Positions 35,116 through 44,469 of a DNA stretch of 64,000 nucleotides are shown here, one piece after another. The number at the start of each line of letters is the position of its first letter. Position 1 is the first letter of the stretch. The translations under genes and the position numbers were made by a program. Under the pieces are notes generated by a model. The model was not told the origin of the DNA and did not search any database. It saw only the letters and a program-made list of their open reading frames with translations. Source of the DNA: an uncultured Peptostreptococcaceae bacterium (GTDB taxonomy: Bacteria; Bacillota; Clostridia; Peptostreptococcales; Anaerovoracaceae); NCBI GenBank assembly GCA_905235115.1, contig CAJOKT010000001.1, positions 62,001 through 126,000 of the forward strand. Direction: 5' to 3'.

Positions 35116-37713
35116 ATGGCTAAGTCAACAACAAAGACTAAGACCGCCAAAAAGAACGATCCGCACTCCAAGGCAAGGGAAAAGGCCAGGGAGATCCAGG
35201 AAAAGCGCAAGGCTGACAAGCGGGTCGTGGATGAGATCTGGGCGATAATAACCATCGCCCTGGGCATATTTTTTGCGGTAAGCGTCTTCACAGGGGGAGC
35301 AGGTACTCTGGGTGAGATGCTCAAGGAAGTGATGCAGGGACTGTTCGGGCACATGGCCAAGGTCTTCCCGTTCATACTCATCGTTTTCGGAGTTCTCCTG
35401 TTCGCCAAGAAGACTTCTCACTTCAACCTTAAGACACTGTTTCTTCTCATACTCCTGGTCTTCATGGCCTGTACCATGAACTCCATCAGATTCGTTGAAG
35501 TCAGCAAGATCAACTGGGGGATCTTTGTAGTCCCGGAGTTCTACAACTCCGGGGTAACTCTTGAATCCGGAGGACTCTTCGGCATGGTCATCGCTCAGGC
35601 TCTGCTTCAGTGGCTGGGCAATGTGGGTGCATGGATCTTCTGCGTTGTGGTCACTTTGGTCTGCCTGATGCTGATCATCAATACTCCTATATCCAAGGGG
35701 TTCCAGAAGCTCGGAGATAAGATGGAAGAACGCAGGCTGGTCAAGGAGAACGCCCATCTCGACGACGCTGACAACATGGCAAGAGCTGTGGATAGTGTTC
35801 CTCACGATCCGTGGCCTACTGTGAAGAAGCCTTCCGGTGAAGATATTCCAAGAAGAGAGATCCCCGTGAAGACAGCTGATCAGATCGGTGTGTCTTCAGG
35901 CAAGGAAGACGTGTATGTTCCAATATCCGAACTGGTGAATCCCACCAGCAAGAACGACAAGAAGCAGGCAGGGATACTTAGCCTTCTGAACAGCGACAAC
36001 CTCTTTGGCAAGTCAGAACGTTCTGAGACTACCGGACTTGACGGCAAGGCAGAGGTCAGGCAGGGCTACGGTCTTGAAGGTGATGCACCATCTCCGGAAT
36101 ATGATGACGTGGACAGTTCTACCTCAGAGAATGAGCCCGCTCCTGCGGTCCCCGACAAGGAGCATGTGAAGCCCATCTCCAAGGCAGAAGCTTCACAGGC
36201 CATGCTTTCACAGGATGAGATAAACAGGTCAAAGGCTCCGAAGAAGTATAAGATGCCTCCGATAAATCTTCTGGATAAGCCTGTGGCAGGCAGCAGGGAA
36301 TCCGTGCAGACCCTCCAGGCAAGAGCTGAGAAACTGGAGGAAACTCTCAGATCCTTCGGCGTTGACGCCTCCGTTATCCAGGTCACACAAGGCCCGGCGG
36401 TCACCAGATATGAGGTGCAGCCCGCTTTCGGTGTCAAGGTTGCAAGGATCGTTTCTCTCGCAAACGACATCGCCCTTAACCTGAAAGCAAAGAGCATCAG
36501 GATAGAGGCCCCGATCCCCGGCAAGGCCGCCATCGGCATCGAGATCGAGAACGAGAAATCTTCGCCTGTATATATAAGGGAGATCATAGATTCCGATAAC
36601 TTCAGAAATGCCAAGTCCAAATTATCCGTTGCTCTCGGCAAGGATATAGGAGGAAACGCGGTGGTGGCTGACCTTAAATCCATGCCGCACCTTCTGATAG
36701 CAGGTTCCACCGGTTCAGGTAAGTCGGTATGCATCAACTCCATACTCACATCCCTTCTTTACAAGGCAAACCCTGACGAGGTGAAGCTCATACTCATCGA
36801 CCCCAAGGTGGTGGAACTCAGCAACTATAACGGCATTCCTCACCTCTATGTTCCCGTGGTCACGGATCCGACCAAGGCTGCAGCTGCTCTTAACTGGGGC
36901 GTGGCTGAAATGGAGGAGAGATACAACAAGTTTTCTATCGAAGGCGCAAAAGATCTGGCCTCCTACAACGAACTGGTCACCATGAACGGCGAGCCCGAAA
37001 AGGTCATGCCTCAGGTGGTCATCGTCATCGACGAGCTGGCTGACCTTATGATGGCTGCTTCCAAACAGGTCCAGGATTCCATTATGAGGATCGCCCAGAA
37101 GGCAAGAGCTGCCGGAATGCATCTGATCGTAGCCACTCAAAGACCATCTGTGGACGTAATAACAGGTGTCATCAAGGCAAATATCCCATCAAGGATCGCT
37201 TTTGCCGTATCTTCACACGTAGACTCCATGACCATCCTTGACGAAAAGGGAGCAGAGAAGCTCATCGGAAAGGGCGACATGCTGTACAGTCCCATAGGGC
37301 AGAGTGAGCCTACCCGTGTACAGGGCTGCTTCGTCTCCGACAGGGAAGTGAACGCGGTCATAGATTACGTAAAGAAACAGGCCATAGAGACCAATAACGA
37401 GAAGCAGATGGAGATCCTGGAGAGGATGGAAAGAAGCAGTGTTGATCCCAAGGGTTCAAAGGAACAGGACTCCAACTATGACGAGCTTCTCATGGATTCG
37501 ATCGAGTTGGTCATCGAATCCGGCAAGGCATCTGTATCCTCTCTTCAGAGAAGGTTCAGGATAGGCTATAACCGTGCTGCCCGCATCGTTGACATCATGG
37601 AAGACATGGGCGTGGTGGGGCCTCAGGACGGCTCCAGCCCCAGAAAGGTCCTCATGACCAGAGAAGAGTTCGAGCAGCTTAAGGAAAGACAGGAAGAAAT
37701 GGAGATAAACTGA
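35116..37713 (+). CDS. ftsK: DNA translocase FtsK/SpoIIIE
   Basis: An 865-residue septal DNA pump. Four membrane segments lie between about residues 38 and 195, a linker of about 180 residues rich in charged and polar residues follows, then the motor: alpha/beta domains with Walker A GSTGSGKSV (near 530), KLILIDPKVVELS, Walker B VVIVIDELADLM, and a C-terminal gamma winged helix (about 790-855) that reads KOPS-like sequences. It moves chromosome DNA across the division septum and supports dimer resolution. AGAGGT is the RBS. rimO, pgsA and cinA follow closely, the usual Firmicute order. Confidence 0.95.
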   Translation: MAKSTTKTKTAKKNDPHSKAREKAREIQEKRKADKRVVDEIWAIITIALGIFFAVSVFTGGAGTLGEMLKEVMQGLFGHMAKVFPFILIVFGVLLFAKKTSHFNLKTLFLLILLVFMACTMNSIRFVEVSKINWGIFVVPEFYNSGVTLESGGLFGMVIAQALLQWLGNVGAWIFCVVVTLVCLMLIINTPISKGFQKLGDKMEERRLVKENAHLDDADNMARAVDSVPHDPWPTVKKPSGEDIPRREIPVKTADQIGVSSGKEDVYVPISELVNPTSKNDKKQAGILSLLNSDNLFGKSERSETTGLDGKAEVRQGYGLEGDAPSPEYDDVDSSTSENEPAPAVPDKEHVKPISKAEASQAMLSQDEINRSKAPKKYKMPPINLLDKPVAGSRESVQTLQARAEKLEETLRSFGVDASVIQVTQGPAVTRYEVQPAFGVKVARIVSLANDIALNLKAKSIRIEAPIPGKAAIGIEIENEKSSPVYIREIIDSDNFRNAKSKLSVALGKDIGGNAVVADLKSMPHLLIAGSTGSGKSVCINSILTSLLYKANPDEVKLILIDPKVVELSNYNGIPHLYVPVVTDPTKAAAALNWGVAEMEERYNKFSIEGAKDLASYNELVTMNGEPEKVMPQVVIVIDELADLMMAASKQVQDSIMRIAQKARAAGMHLIVATQRPSVDVITGVIKANIPSRIAFAVSSHVDSMTILDEKGAEKLIGKGDMLYSPIGQSEPTRVQGCFVSDREVNAVIDYVKKQAIETNNEKQMEILERMERSSVDPKGSKEQDSNYDELLMDSIELVIESGKASVSSLQRRFRIGYNRAARIVDIMEDMGVVGPQDGSSPRKVLMTREEFEQLKERQEEMEIN

Positions 37714-37720
37714 TCAGAGT

Positions 37721-39043
37721 ATGAAGATATATTTTGATACCCTGGGATGTCCCAAAAACTTTTACGATACCGACGCCGCTAAATATCTTCTTAAGGAGAA
37801 GGGTCAGATCATAACAGATGACCCCGAAGACGCTGATGTGATAATCGTCAACACCTGCGGCTTCATAGATGATGCCAAGAGAGAGTCCATTGAAAGGATC
37901 CTTGAGTTCGCGGACGCAAAGGAAGACAGGCAGAAACTTGTTGTTTCGGGATGTCTTCCCAAAAGGTTTTCCCGTGAACTAAAGGAGGAGATGCCTGAGG
38001 TGGATATGTTCATCGGCGTAAACGAATACGGCAGGCTCCCTGAGCTTCTTATGGACTTCCCTGGCTCCAAAGTGGATGTTACGGAGACCTATGACAGTTT
38101 CCTGCCTTTTCTGAAGCGGGATCTGGGAGATCATCCCTACTCAGCAACGCTTAAGATCGCAGAGGGCTGCAACAACAGGTGCGCATACTGCGCCATTCCC
38201 GGCATCAGGGGAAACTACCGCTCCAAGAGAAAGGAAGACGTGCTTGAAGAAGCCCGTTATCTTGCCTCCTCAGGCGTGAAGGAACTGATACTTATCGCAG
38301 AGGACACCACAAATTACGGTACGGACATCTATGACAGCTACAGGCTGGCGGATCTTTTGCGTGAACTGGTAAAGGTCGGCGGCATAGAGTGGATCAGGCT
38401 AATGTACTGCTATGAGGACAGGATCACAGATGACCTGATCTCGGTGATGTCTTCTGAGCCCAAGATCTGCCACTATATCGACGTTCCTATCCAGCATTCT
38501 TCTGACAAGGTGCTTAAAGAGATGAGAAGACGCTCCACAGGAGCATCCATAAGAGAGACCCTTGGAAAACTCAGAGCGGCCATGCCGGATATATGCATCA
38601 GGACCACCCTCATAGTGGGATTCCCCGGAGAGACGGAAGAGGATTTCCGGGATCTCATGGAACTCGTAAGAGAAGAAAAGTTTCAGAGACTAGGTGTCTT
38701 CAGCTACTCACGGGAGGAGGGGACTCCTGCGGGAGACCGGGAGGATCAGGTTCCGGAGGATGTGAAGCAGGAGAGACTGGACCTCATCATGATGACCCAG
38801 ATGGAGATCTCAAAGTCACATAATGAGGCGCTGAAGGGAAGGACGCTCAAGGTCATGGTTGACGCTTCGGAAGAAGACGGAAGCTATGTGGGCCGCACCA
38901 TGTACGATGCACCTGAGATCGATGATTCTGTCATATTCACATCAGGAAAAGAACTGAGGCCGGGAGACATAGTAAGCGTCACCATAGAGGATGCCTTCGA
39001 CTACGATCTCACGGGATTTGAAACGGAGGGACAGGAAATATGA
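37721..39043 (+). CDS. rimO: Ribosomal protein uS12 methylthiotransferase RimO
   Basis: A 440-residue radical-SAM enzyme that adds a methylthio group to an aspartate of ribosomal protein S12. The N-terminal cysteines are in TLGCPKNFYDTD, NTCGFIDDAKRESI and VSGCLPKR; the radical SAM motif is CNNRCAYC; a TRAM domain ends the protein (about 370-440). LGCPKN followed by the FIDDAKRES block separates it from MiaB. The start has no clear RBS. The stop overlaps pgsA by 4 bases. Confidence 0.95.
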   Translation: MKIYFDTLGCPKNFYDTDAAKYLLKEKGQIITDDPEDADVIIVNTCGFIDDAKRESIERILEFADAKEDRQKLVVSGCLPKRFSRELKEEMPEVDMFIGVNEYGRLPELLMDFPGSKVDVTETYDSFLPFLKRDLGDHPYSATLKIAEGCNNRCAYCAIPGIRGNYRSKRKEDVLEEARYLASSGVKELILIAEDTTNYGTDIYDSYRLADLLRELVKVGGIEWIRLMYCYEDRITDDLISVMSSEPKICHYIDVPIQHSSDKVLKEMRRRSTGASIRETLGKLRAAMPDICIRTTLIVGFPGETEEDFRDLMELVREEKFQRLGVFSYSREEGTPAGDREDQVPEDVKQERLDLIMMTQMEISKSHNEALKGRTLKVMVDASEEDGSYVGRTMYDAPEIDDSVIFTSGKELRPGDIVSVTIEDAFDYDLTGFETEGQEI

Positions 39044-39564
39044 ATCTTCCAAACAAACTGACTGTCGCAAGAGTAGCGGCAGTGCCATTTTTCATTATTT
39101 CATACTATACTGAGCACTATCTGACAGCCTTCGTGATCTTTGTCCTGGCATCTTTTACAGACATGCTGGACGGAAAGATAGCCAGAAAATATGACCTTGT
39201 AACAAACTTCGGAAAGATCATGGACCCTCTGGCGGACAAGGTGCTGGTATACAGCGCGTTCCTTCTCATGGTTCCTGATCCTGTGCCTGCATGGATGCTG
39301 ATCATAATCCTCGCGAGAGAATTCCTGGTAGCAGGAGTGAGGACTGTGGCCGCATCAAAAGGGATAGTCATTGCTGCAGCCATGAGCGGCAAGATCAAGA
39401 CCGTGCTTCAGATGTTCGCAGTGCCCATGCTTCTTCTCTGCCCGGTCATAGGCCTTAACTGGTTCACCGTCCTTTCAAAGGTGATGCTCTGGGCATCCCT
39501 TGTGATGACGGTGATCTCAGGCGTACAGTACGTTCTCGACAACAAACAGGTATTCAAAGACTGA
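39040..39564 (+). CDS. pgsA: CDP-diacylglycerol--glycerol-3-phosphate 3-phosphatidyltransferase
   Basis: A 174-residue membrane enzyme that makes phosphatidylglycerophosphate, the precursor of phosphatidylglycerol and of cardiolipin (cls is at 27545). The CDP-alcohol phosphotransferase motif DGX2ARX8GX3DX3D is intact in DGKIARKYDLVTNFGKIMDP followed by LAD. It begins MNLPNKLTVARVAAVPFF, typical of PgsA. The start overlaps rimO (ATGA). cinA follows after eleven bases. Confidence 0.94.
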   Translation: MNLPNKLTVARVAAVPFFIISYYTEHYLTAFVIFVLASFTDMLDGKIARKYDLVTNFGKIMDPLADKVLVYSAFLLMVPDPVPAWMLIIILAREFLVAGVRTVAASKGIVIAAAMSGKIKTVLQMFAVPMLLLCPVIGLNWFTVLSKVMLWASLVMTVISGVQYVLDNKQVFKD

Positions 39565-39575
39565 CGAGGCAAGAT

Positions 39576-40811
39576 ATGAAAACAGCTATCCTCACTGTAG
39601 GAACAGAGATCCTGTTCGGGCAGGTGGTAAACACCAATGCGGCATACCTTTCAAAAAATCTCCAGGACCTGGGTCATGACGTGATGTATCACTATACCGT
39701 AGGAGACAACCCGGGGCGGCTCAGGGATCTTCTTGAGATCGTTTACAGAGACTGCGACCTGGTCCTCACCACCGGAGGTCTGGGTCCCACGGAAGACGAC
39801 CTGACTAAGGAGGTCATATCCGGATTTTTCGGTGAAAAACTGGTGGAATATCCCGATCAGCTGGAGATCTTAAAGAATCATTTCAGATCCTCCCGCTACA
39901 CGTGGACCGATAACAACCGCAAGCAGGCCTGGTTCCCTGAACATAACTGCACTGTGCTTCCCAATTTTCACGGATCCGCGCCGGGATTCATGATAGAGAA
40001 GGACGGCAGGATCATCATATCCATGCCCGGACCTCCAAGGGAGATGACCGAGATGTTCGAGCTTCAGGTAAGACCCATACTTGAGTCCAAAAGGGAACAC
40101 TACATCTGCTATAAAATATTGAGGACCATCGGTCTTGGCGAATCCAGGATGGAGACCGTGCTTCTCCCGCTCATCGACGGACAGACCGATCCTACCATTG
40201 CCACCTATGCTAAGGAAGGGGAGTGCAGTTTAAGGATAACCTCCGAAAGGGATACCCTGGAGGAGGCTGAAGCTGCCACAAATGAAATGATCGGAAAGGT
40301 CAGAGATCTCATCGGCGAATATATCTACAGTTACGATGACGAAGATCTGGCTACTGTGGTAGGCAGGAAGCTTCTTGAGGATCATATCACCATCTCCTGC
40401 GCGGAAAGCTGCACGGGCGGAGGTTTTGCGAAAGCTCTCACCGACATCCCCGGGATCTCCGCGGTGTTCGACAGAGGGATCGTCACATATTCATATAAGG
40501 CAAAAGAAGAGGAACTGGGAGTCTCCCCGGATACTCTTGAGAAATATACGGCTGAGTCCCCTGAAGTTGCCAAAGAGATGGCAGAGGGCCTGAGCAAAAT
40601 ATCCGGGTCAGACTTGAATATTGCCGTTACAGGCGTTGCAGGACCCGATGACATGAGCCCTGAGAAGCCTGCAGGCCTTGCATATATCGGCCTGACTTAC
40701 AAGGGCGAGACCCGGGTCACCGAGATCAGGATCAAAAGCAGGGGCCGAAACTGGAACAGAGAATATTTCATCTTAAGAATGTTCAACGAAGTGTATCAGG
40801 CTGTCAAATGA
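39576..40811 (+). CDS. cinA: CinA family nicotinamide-nucleotide amidase / competence-damage protein
   Basis: A 411-residue two-domain protein. The N-terminal MoaB/CinA domain has VGTEILFGQVVNTNAAYLS and TTGGLGPTEDDLT, and the C-terminal PncC-like deamidase domain has SCAESCTGGGFAKALTDIPG and VTGVAGPDD. It is thought to recycle NMN made by bacterial DNA ligase, and in some species it is induced with competence or sits in the recA operon. Here recA has its own SOS promoter 1.5 kb downstream and two HAD genes intervene. The stop overlaps the next gene by ATGA. Confidence 0.94.
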   Translation: MKTAILTVGTEILFGQVVNTNAAYLSKNLQDLGHDVMYHYTVGDNPGRLRDLLEIVYRDCDLVLTTGGLGPTEDDLTKEVISGFFGEKLVEYPDQLEILKNHFRSSRYTWTDNNRKQAWFPEHNCTVLPNFHGSAPGFMIEKDGRIIISMPGPPREMTEMFELQVRPILESKREHYICYKILRTIGLGESRMETVLLPLIDGQTDPTIATYAKEGECSLRITSERDTLEEAEAATNEMIGKVRDLIGEYIYSYDDEDLATVVGRKLLEDHITISCAESCTGGGFAKALTDIPGISAVFDRGIVTYSYKAKEEELGVSPDTLEKYTAESPEVAKEMAEGLSKISGSDLNIAVTGVAGPDDMSPEKPAGLAYIGLTYKGETRVTEIRIKSRGRNWNREYFILRMFNEVYQAVK

Positions 40812-41674
40812 TGATCCCTGAAGAGAAAAAAGAGATACTTAAGAACATCAGACTCATAGCTTTCGATCTGGACGGAACTCTCCTCACAAAGAACGGACTG
40901 ACAGATCACACAAAGAAGACTCTCGAGGAGGCGGCAGAGAGGGGATTCCAGGTCGTAGCGGCTACGGGAAGGCCTCTGATTGCCCTTCCGAAGAGCATTT
41001 TCGCTGTAAACGGTCTCCGATATGCAATTTGCTCAAACGGGGCTCAGATCGTCGATCTTAGGGACGGAAGTTTTTTGTACTCGGACTATATTCACCCCGA
41101 AGTATCGGAATGGCTTAGGATCCATCTTTTGAAATTGGGATATCCCATCGAAGTTTTTTCTGAAGGAGGGGCATATATCTCAGATGAGAGGTATCGCTTC
41201 TATCTGGAGAAGGCCGGCACCCCTGAAGGGTCTGATTACGTGCTCACGACCAGAAGACCTGTGGATGACATATGGGAGTTCTGGAGACAGCATATCGACA
41301 CCATAGAAAACATCAATATAATCATCAGGGACCCGGTGATAAAGCAGAAGGTATGGGAAGAACTGGAAGACCTCCAGAGTGAGTGCACAGTAACTTCTTC
41401 GACCTCGTACAATATTGAGATCGGCGGGTCCGCCACATCAAAGGCCAAGGGCCTTAAAGCCCTCTCCGAGCTGACCGGGGTCCCCCTGACACAGACCATG
41501 AGCTTCGGAGACAGCCCCAATGACTGCGCCATGCTCGAAGAATCAGGTTTCGGCGTGGCAGTAAAAAACGCTCTTCCCTCGGTCAGGGAGTCTGCAGACT
41601 ATGTGACTCTTTCCTGCGATGATGAGGGCGTGGCATATGCCATAAGAAAACTATTATTCAACGAGGAGATATAA
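40808..41674 (+). CDS. Cof-type HAD-IIB hydrolase
   Basis: A 288-residue HAD phosphatase. Motif I is FDLDGTLL (about residues 18-25), motif II AATGRP, and motifs III/IV are in KAKGLKAL and SFGDSPNDCAMLE. The large C2-type cap between them marks the Cof/YidA group, which hydrolyses sugar phosphates, flavin mononucleotide or similar small phosphates; the substrate is not predictable. The ATGATG start gives a 4-base overlap with cinA. It is the first of two HAD genes inserted between cinA and recA. Confidence 0.9.
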   Translation: MMIPEEKKEILKNIRLIAFDLDGTLLTKNGLTDHTKKTLEEAAERGFQVVAATGRPLIALPKSIFAVNGLRYAICSNGAQIVDLRDGSFLYSDYIHPEVSEWLRIHLLKLGYPIEVFSEGGAYISDERYRFYLEKAGTPEGSDYVLTTRRPVDDIWEFWRQHIDTIENINIIIRDPVIKQKVWEELEDLQSECTVTSSTSYNIEIGGSATSKAKGLKALSELTGVPLTQTMSFGDSPNDCAMLEESGFGVAVKNALPSVRESADYVTLSCDDEGVAYAIRKLLFNEEI

Positions 41675-41679
41675 GCTAT

Positions 41680-42279
41680 ATGAATATTGTTTGTCTGGAT
41701 ATGGAAGGCGTCCTGGTGCCCGAGATATGGATCGCCTTTTCTGAAGAGACAGGGATCCCCGAACTGAAAAGGACCACAAGAGACGAGCCTGATTACGGCA
41801 AGCTCATGAATTACAGGATAAGGATCTTAAAGGAGCACGGGCTGGGTCTGAAAGAGATCCAGGATACCATCTCCCGGATCGATCCGTTTCCCGGTGCTCT
41901 GGAGTTTATGAACAAACTGAGAGACGTGACACAGGTTGTGATCTTAAGCGACACCTTCACACAGTTCGCTCATCCTCTCATGAAAAAACTCAACATGCCT
42001 ACACTCTTCTGCAACGAACTTATCATAGGAGAGGACGGCATGGTCACGGGCTTTAAGATGAGGTGCAGAGAATCCAAGCTCACCACCGTAAGAGGCCTGC
42101 AGTCCATCGGCTTCGATACCATCGCGGTGGGGGACAGCTATAACGACCTGGGAATGATCCTCAATTCCAAGGCCGGATTCCTGTTCAGGGCCACTGAAAC
42201 TCTCAAAAATGACCATCCGGAACTGAAGGCTCTCGAGACGTACGACGAACTGTACGAAGCGATAGAGGAAGTTCTTTGA
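41680..42279 (+). CDS. thrH: Phosphoserine phosphatase / homoserine phosphotransferase ThrH-like
   Basis: A 199-residue HAD enzyme beginning MNIVCLDMEGVLVPEIWIAF, very close to the start of Pseudomonas ThrH, in which the two HAD aspartate positions are D-x-E. Motif II is VILSDTF and motif IV VGDSYNDLGMI. ThrH dephosphorylates phosphoserine and can pass the phosphate to homoserine. GAGGAG lies 11 bases upstream of the ATG. Serine and threonine metabolism is thus represented here and by glyA, but the genes are far apart. No terminator is seen before the recA promoter. Confidence 0.85.
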   Translation: MNIVCLDMEGVLVPEIWIAFSEETGIPELKRTTRDEPDYGKLMNYRIRILKEHGLGLKEIQDTISRIDPFPGALEFMNKLRDVTQVVILSDTFTQFAHPLMKKLNMPTLFCNELIIGEDGMVTGFKMRCRESKLTTVRGLQSIGFDTIAVGDSYNDLGMILNSKAGFLFRATETLKNDHPELKALETYDELYEAIEEVL

Positions 42280-42296
42280 TCTTATAAAAATAATCC

Positions 42297-42325
42297 TTGA
42301 CCGGAATTCAAATCTATAGTATAGT
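42297..42325 (+). promoter_or_regulatory. recA promoter
   Basis: TTGACC (42297-42302), 17-base spacer, TATAGT (42320-42325). Transcription should begin near 42332, at the left edge of the SOS box. Confidence 0.75.
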
Positions 42326-42332
42326 TAAAAAA

Positions 42333-42344
42333 GAACAAATGTTC
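42333..42344 (+). promoter_or_regulatory. LexA (SOS) box of recA
   Basis: GAAC-AAAT-GTTC, with two further paired bases on each side (AAGAAC and GTTCTT). It fits the Gram-positive LexA consensus GAAC-N4-GTTC and covers the expected transcription start, so bound LexA would block initiation. Confidence 0.8.
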
Positions 42345-42363
42345 TTTAGTTAAGGAGACTGAT

Positions 42364-43461
42364 ATGGCTAATCAAATGACAGATAAAGATAAGGCTCTGG
42401 AAGCGGCTCTCGCGCAGATCCAGAAGCAGTTCGGCAAGGGTGCCATCATGAAGATGGGAGACGAGACCCATCTCAATATCGAAGCGATCTCAACGGGATC
42501 CATAAGCCTTGACATGGCCACCGGTATAGGCGGAGTGCCTAAGGGCAGGATAGTTGAGATCTTCGGACCTGAATCATCCGGCAAGACCACCCTTGCTCTT
42601 CACATCGTTGCAGAGTCTCAGAAGAAGGGCGGCAAGGCTGCCTTTATCGATGCTGAGCATGCTCTTGATCCGGTATATGCCGGAAACCTTGGAGTTGATG
42701 TGGATGAGCTTCTGGTATCCCAGCCGGACACCGGTGAACAGGCTCTGGAGATCTGCGACATGCTTGCAAGATCAGGAGCCCTGGATGTGATCGTTATAGA
42801 CTCGGTGGCAGCCTTGGTCCCAAGAGCCGAACTGGAGGGCGACATGGGAGATTCCCACGTTGGTCTTCATGCCCGCCTCATGTCCCAGGCTCTGAGAAAG
42901 ATCACCGGCGCAGTGAACAAGACCAATACCTGCGTCATATTCATTAACCAGCTGCGTGAGAAAGTGGGGATCATGTTCGGAAACCCCGAGGTGACCACAG
43001 GAGGCCGCGCTCTAAAGTTCTACGCCTCTATGAGACTTGATGTAAGGAAGACAGAGTCCATCAAACAGGGCGACTCCATCATCGGAAACAGAGCCAGGGT
43101 GAAGGTCGTGAAGAACAAGGTGGCCCCTCCATTCAAACAGGCCGAATTCGATATCATGTACGGCAAGGGCATTTCAAGGTCGGGAGATCTTCTGGACTGC
43201 GCTGCTTCCGCTGGCATCGTGGAGAAAGCCGGCTCATGGTACAGCTATAATAGCGAGCGCATAGGGCAGGGCAGAGAGAATGTGAAGGAATATCTTGAAC
43301 AGCATCCTGCCGTCATGGATGAGATCCAGGGCAGACTTCTGGACCAGCTTAAGGCCAGAAACGACAAGGCTGATGACACGGCCCGGGACATCTCCCAGGA
43401 CGAGATCGATGAGATCCTGGACATCTTTGTAGATGAAGACGGAGTGATAATGGAAAAGTGA
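42364..43461 (+). CDS. recA: Recombinase RecA
   Basis: A 365-residue recombinase that coats single-stranded DNA, promotes strand exchange and triggers LexA self-cleavage. Walker A is GPESSGKT (residues 68-75), Walker [11 protein letters not shown], and the DNA-binding loop region is [39 protein letters not shown] is standard. The acidic C-terminal tail is of usual size. TAAGGAG precedes ATG 42364. The gene is monocistronic: SOS promoter upstream, strong terminator downstream. Confidence 0.99.
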   Translation: MANQMTDKDKALEAALAQIQKQFGKGAIMKMGDETHLNIEAISTGSISLDMATGIGGVPKGRIVEIFGPESSGKTTLALHIVAESQKKGGKAAFIDAEHALDPVYAGNLGVDVDELLVSQPDTGEQALEICDMLARSGALDVIVIDSVAALVPRAELEGDMGDSHVGLHARLMSQALRKITGAVNKTNTCVIFINQLREKVGIMFGNPEVTTGGRALKFYASMRLDVRKTESIKQGDSIIGNRARVKVVKNKVAPPFKQAEFDIMYGKGISRSGDLLDCAASAGIVEKAGSWYSYNSERIGQGRENVKEYLEQHPAVMDEIQGRLLDQLKARNDKADDTARDISQDEIDEILDIFVDEDGVIMEK

Positions 43462-43495
43462 TCTTCCGAAACCATTCCATGTCAATGGATAATTG

Positions 43496-43525
43496 AAAAA
43501 GCGGCCTTGCAAAAGGCCGCTTTTT
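43496..43525 (+). terminator. Strong intrinsic terminator after recA
   Basis: AAAAAGCGGCCTT, loop GCAA, AAGGCCGCTTTTT: 13 paired bases with a T tail. The A run on the 5' side makes it bidirectional. Confidence 0.92.
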
Positions 43526-43559
43526 ATGAAATGCAGGTGCATTTTTTCCAAATTAATCC

Positions 43560-43588
43560 TTGACATACCCGGATCCATCTGCTATATT
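43560..43588 (+). promoter_or_regulatory. Promoter of the rplU-rpmA-obg operon
   Basis: Consensus TTGACA (43560-43565), 17-base spacer, TATATT (43583-43588); one of the strongest promoters in the window, as expected for ribosomal protein genes. Confidence 0.85.
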
Positions 43589-43594
43589 TTAACA

Positions 43595-43675
43595 GTTGGC
43601 CGCTCAGACACGGTTGTTTTTAAGTGCAATTGACTTTGCCACCGTCAATGGCGAGACAGGTAAGAGGAGGAAAAA
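43595..43675 (+). ncRNA. Probable L21 (rplU) mRNA leader
   Basis: The roughly 80-base untranslated leader can fold: ATTGAC (43629-43634) pairs with GTCAAT (43644-43649), and an alternative GCCA/TGGC pairing overlaps it. Firmicutes carry a known structured L21 leader that autoregulates this operon. I infer identity from position and folding only; the match to the known family is not demonstrated. Confidence 0.4.
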
Positions 43676-44173
43676 ATGTACGCAATTATTGAAACAGGCG
43701 GGAAGCAGTACAGAGTCCAGGAAGGCGATGTGATCCGCGTTGAGAAGCTTAAGGCTGAAGCAGGCGAAGTGGTAAACTTCGATCACGTTCTTGTTCTCGG
43801 TGAAGGCGAAGGCGCCAAGGTCGGAACACCTTACACAGGCGACGTCGTTGAAGGCAAAGTCGTTGAATCCGGCAAAGGCAAGAAGGTAATCATCTTCAAA
43901 TATAAGGCTAAGAAGGATTACAGGAAGAAGCAGGGACACAGACAGCCCTATACAGCTGTCGAGATCCTTTCCGTAGGAACAGCTAAGGCTCCCGTAAAGG
44001 AAGCTCCCAAGGCTGAGGCTGAAGCGAAGGCAGAAGCTTCTGAGGAGATCAAGGTCTCCATGTCCATGAAGAAGGACGAATTACTGGCGATCGCTAAGGA
44101 AAACGGCATTGAAGTAGATGAGAAGGCCACAAAGGCTGCCATCATTGAAGCTATCGAAAACGCCGGAAAGTAA
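43676..44173 (+). CDS. rplU: Large ribosomal subunit protein bL21 with extra C-terminal domain
   Basis: Residues 1-102 are a normal bL21 ([18 protein letters not shown] to YTAVEILSV, with [12 protein letters not shown] near residue 85). L21 normally ends there at about 103 residues; this protein has 165. The addition is an Ala/Glu/Lys-rich linker (about 105-125) and then a small helical module ([20 protein letters not shown] followed by [12 protein letters not shown]) resembling the helix-extended-helix / Rho-N / SAP-like nucleic-acid-binding fold. The extension is in frame, with composition like its neighbours. AGAGGAGG lies just upstream. The prp protease gene normally found between rplU and rpmA is absent: only 22 bases separate the two genes. 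Confidence 0.93.
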   Translation: MYAIIETGGKQYRVQEGDVIRVEKLKAEAGEVVNFDHVLVLGEGEGAKVGTPYTGDVVEGKVVESGKGKKVIIFKYKAKKDYRKKQGHRQPYTAVEILSVGTAKAPVKEAPKAEAEAKAEASEEIKVSMSMKKDELLAIAKENGIEVDEKATKAAIIEAIENAGK

Positions 44174-44195
44174 TTACTGACCAGGAGGTACACAC

Positions 44196-44456
44196 ATGGC
44201 AAGTAAAAAAGGTGTAGGAAGCTCTAAGAACGGTCGTGACTCAGAATCTAAGCGTCTTGGATTGAAAGCAGGCGACGGTCAGTATGTAACTGCCGGAAGC
44301 ATCATCGTAAGACAGAGAGGAACGAAGTTCCATCCGGGAAATAACGTTGGCATCGGCGGAGATGACACACTCTTCGCGCTTATCGACGGTAACGTCAAGT
44401 TCGAGAGAAAAGACAAGACCAGAAAACAGGTCAGCGTTTATTCCAAGGAAGCTTAA
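44196..44456 (+). CDS. rpmA: Large ribosomal subunit protein bL27 without N-terminal presequence
   Basis: An 86-residue bL27, complete from [20 protein letters not shown] to the C-terminus. In most Firmicutes L27 is made with a short presequence ending in a Phe-Phe site that Prp removes to expose ASKKGVGS. Here the start Met directly precedes ASKKGVGS, so the protein is encoded in mature form; AGGAGG at 44183-44188 fixes the start. This agrees with the missing prp gene. The N-terminus of L27 reaches into the peptidyl-transferase centre. Confidence 0.96.
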   Translation: MASKKGVGSSKNGRDSESKRLGLKAGDGQYVTAGSIIVRQRGTKFHPGNNVGIGGDDTLFALIDGNVKFERKDKTRKQVSVYSKEA

Positions 44457-44469
44457 GTTAGAGTTAATG

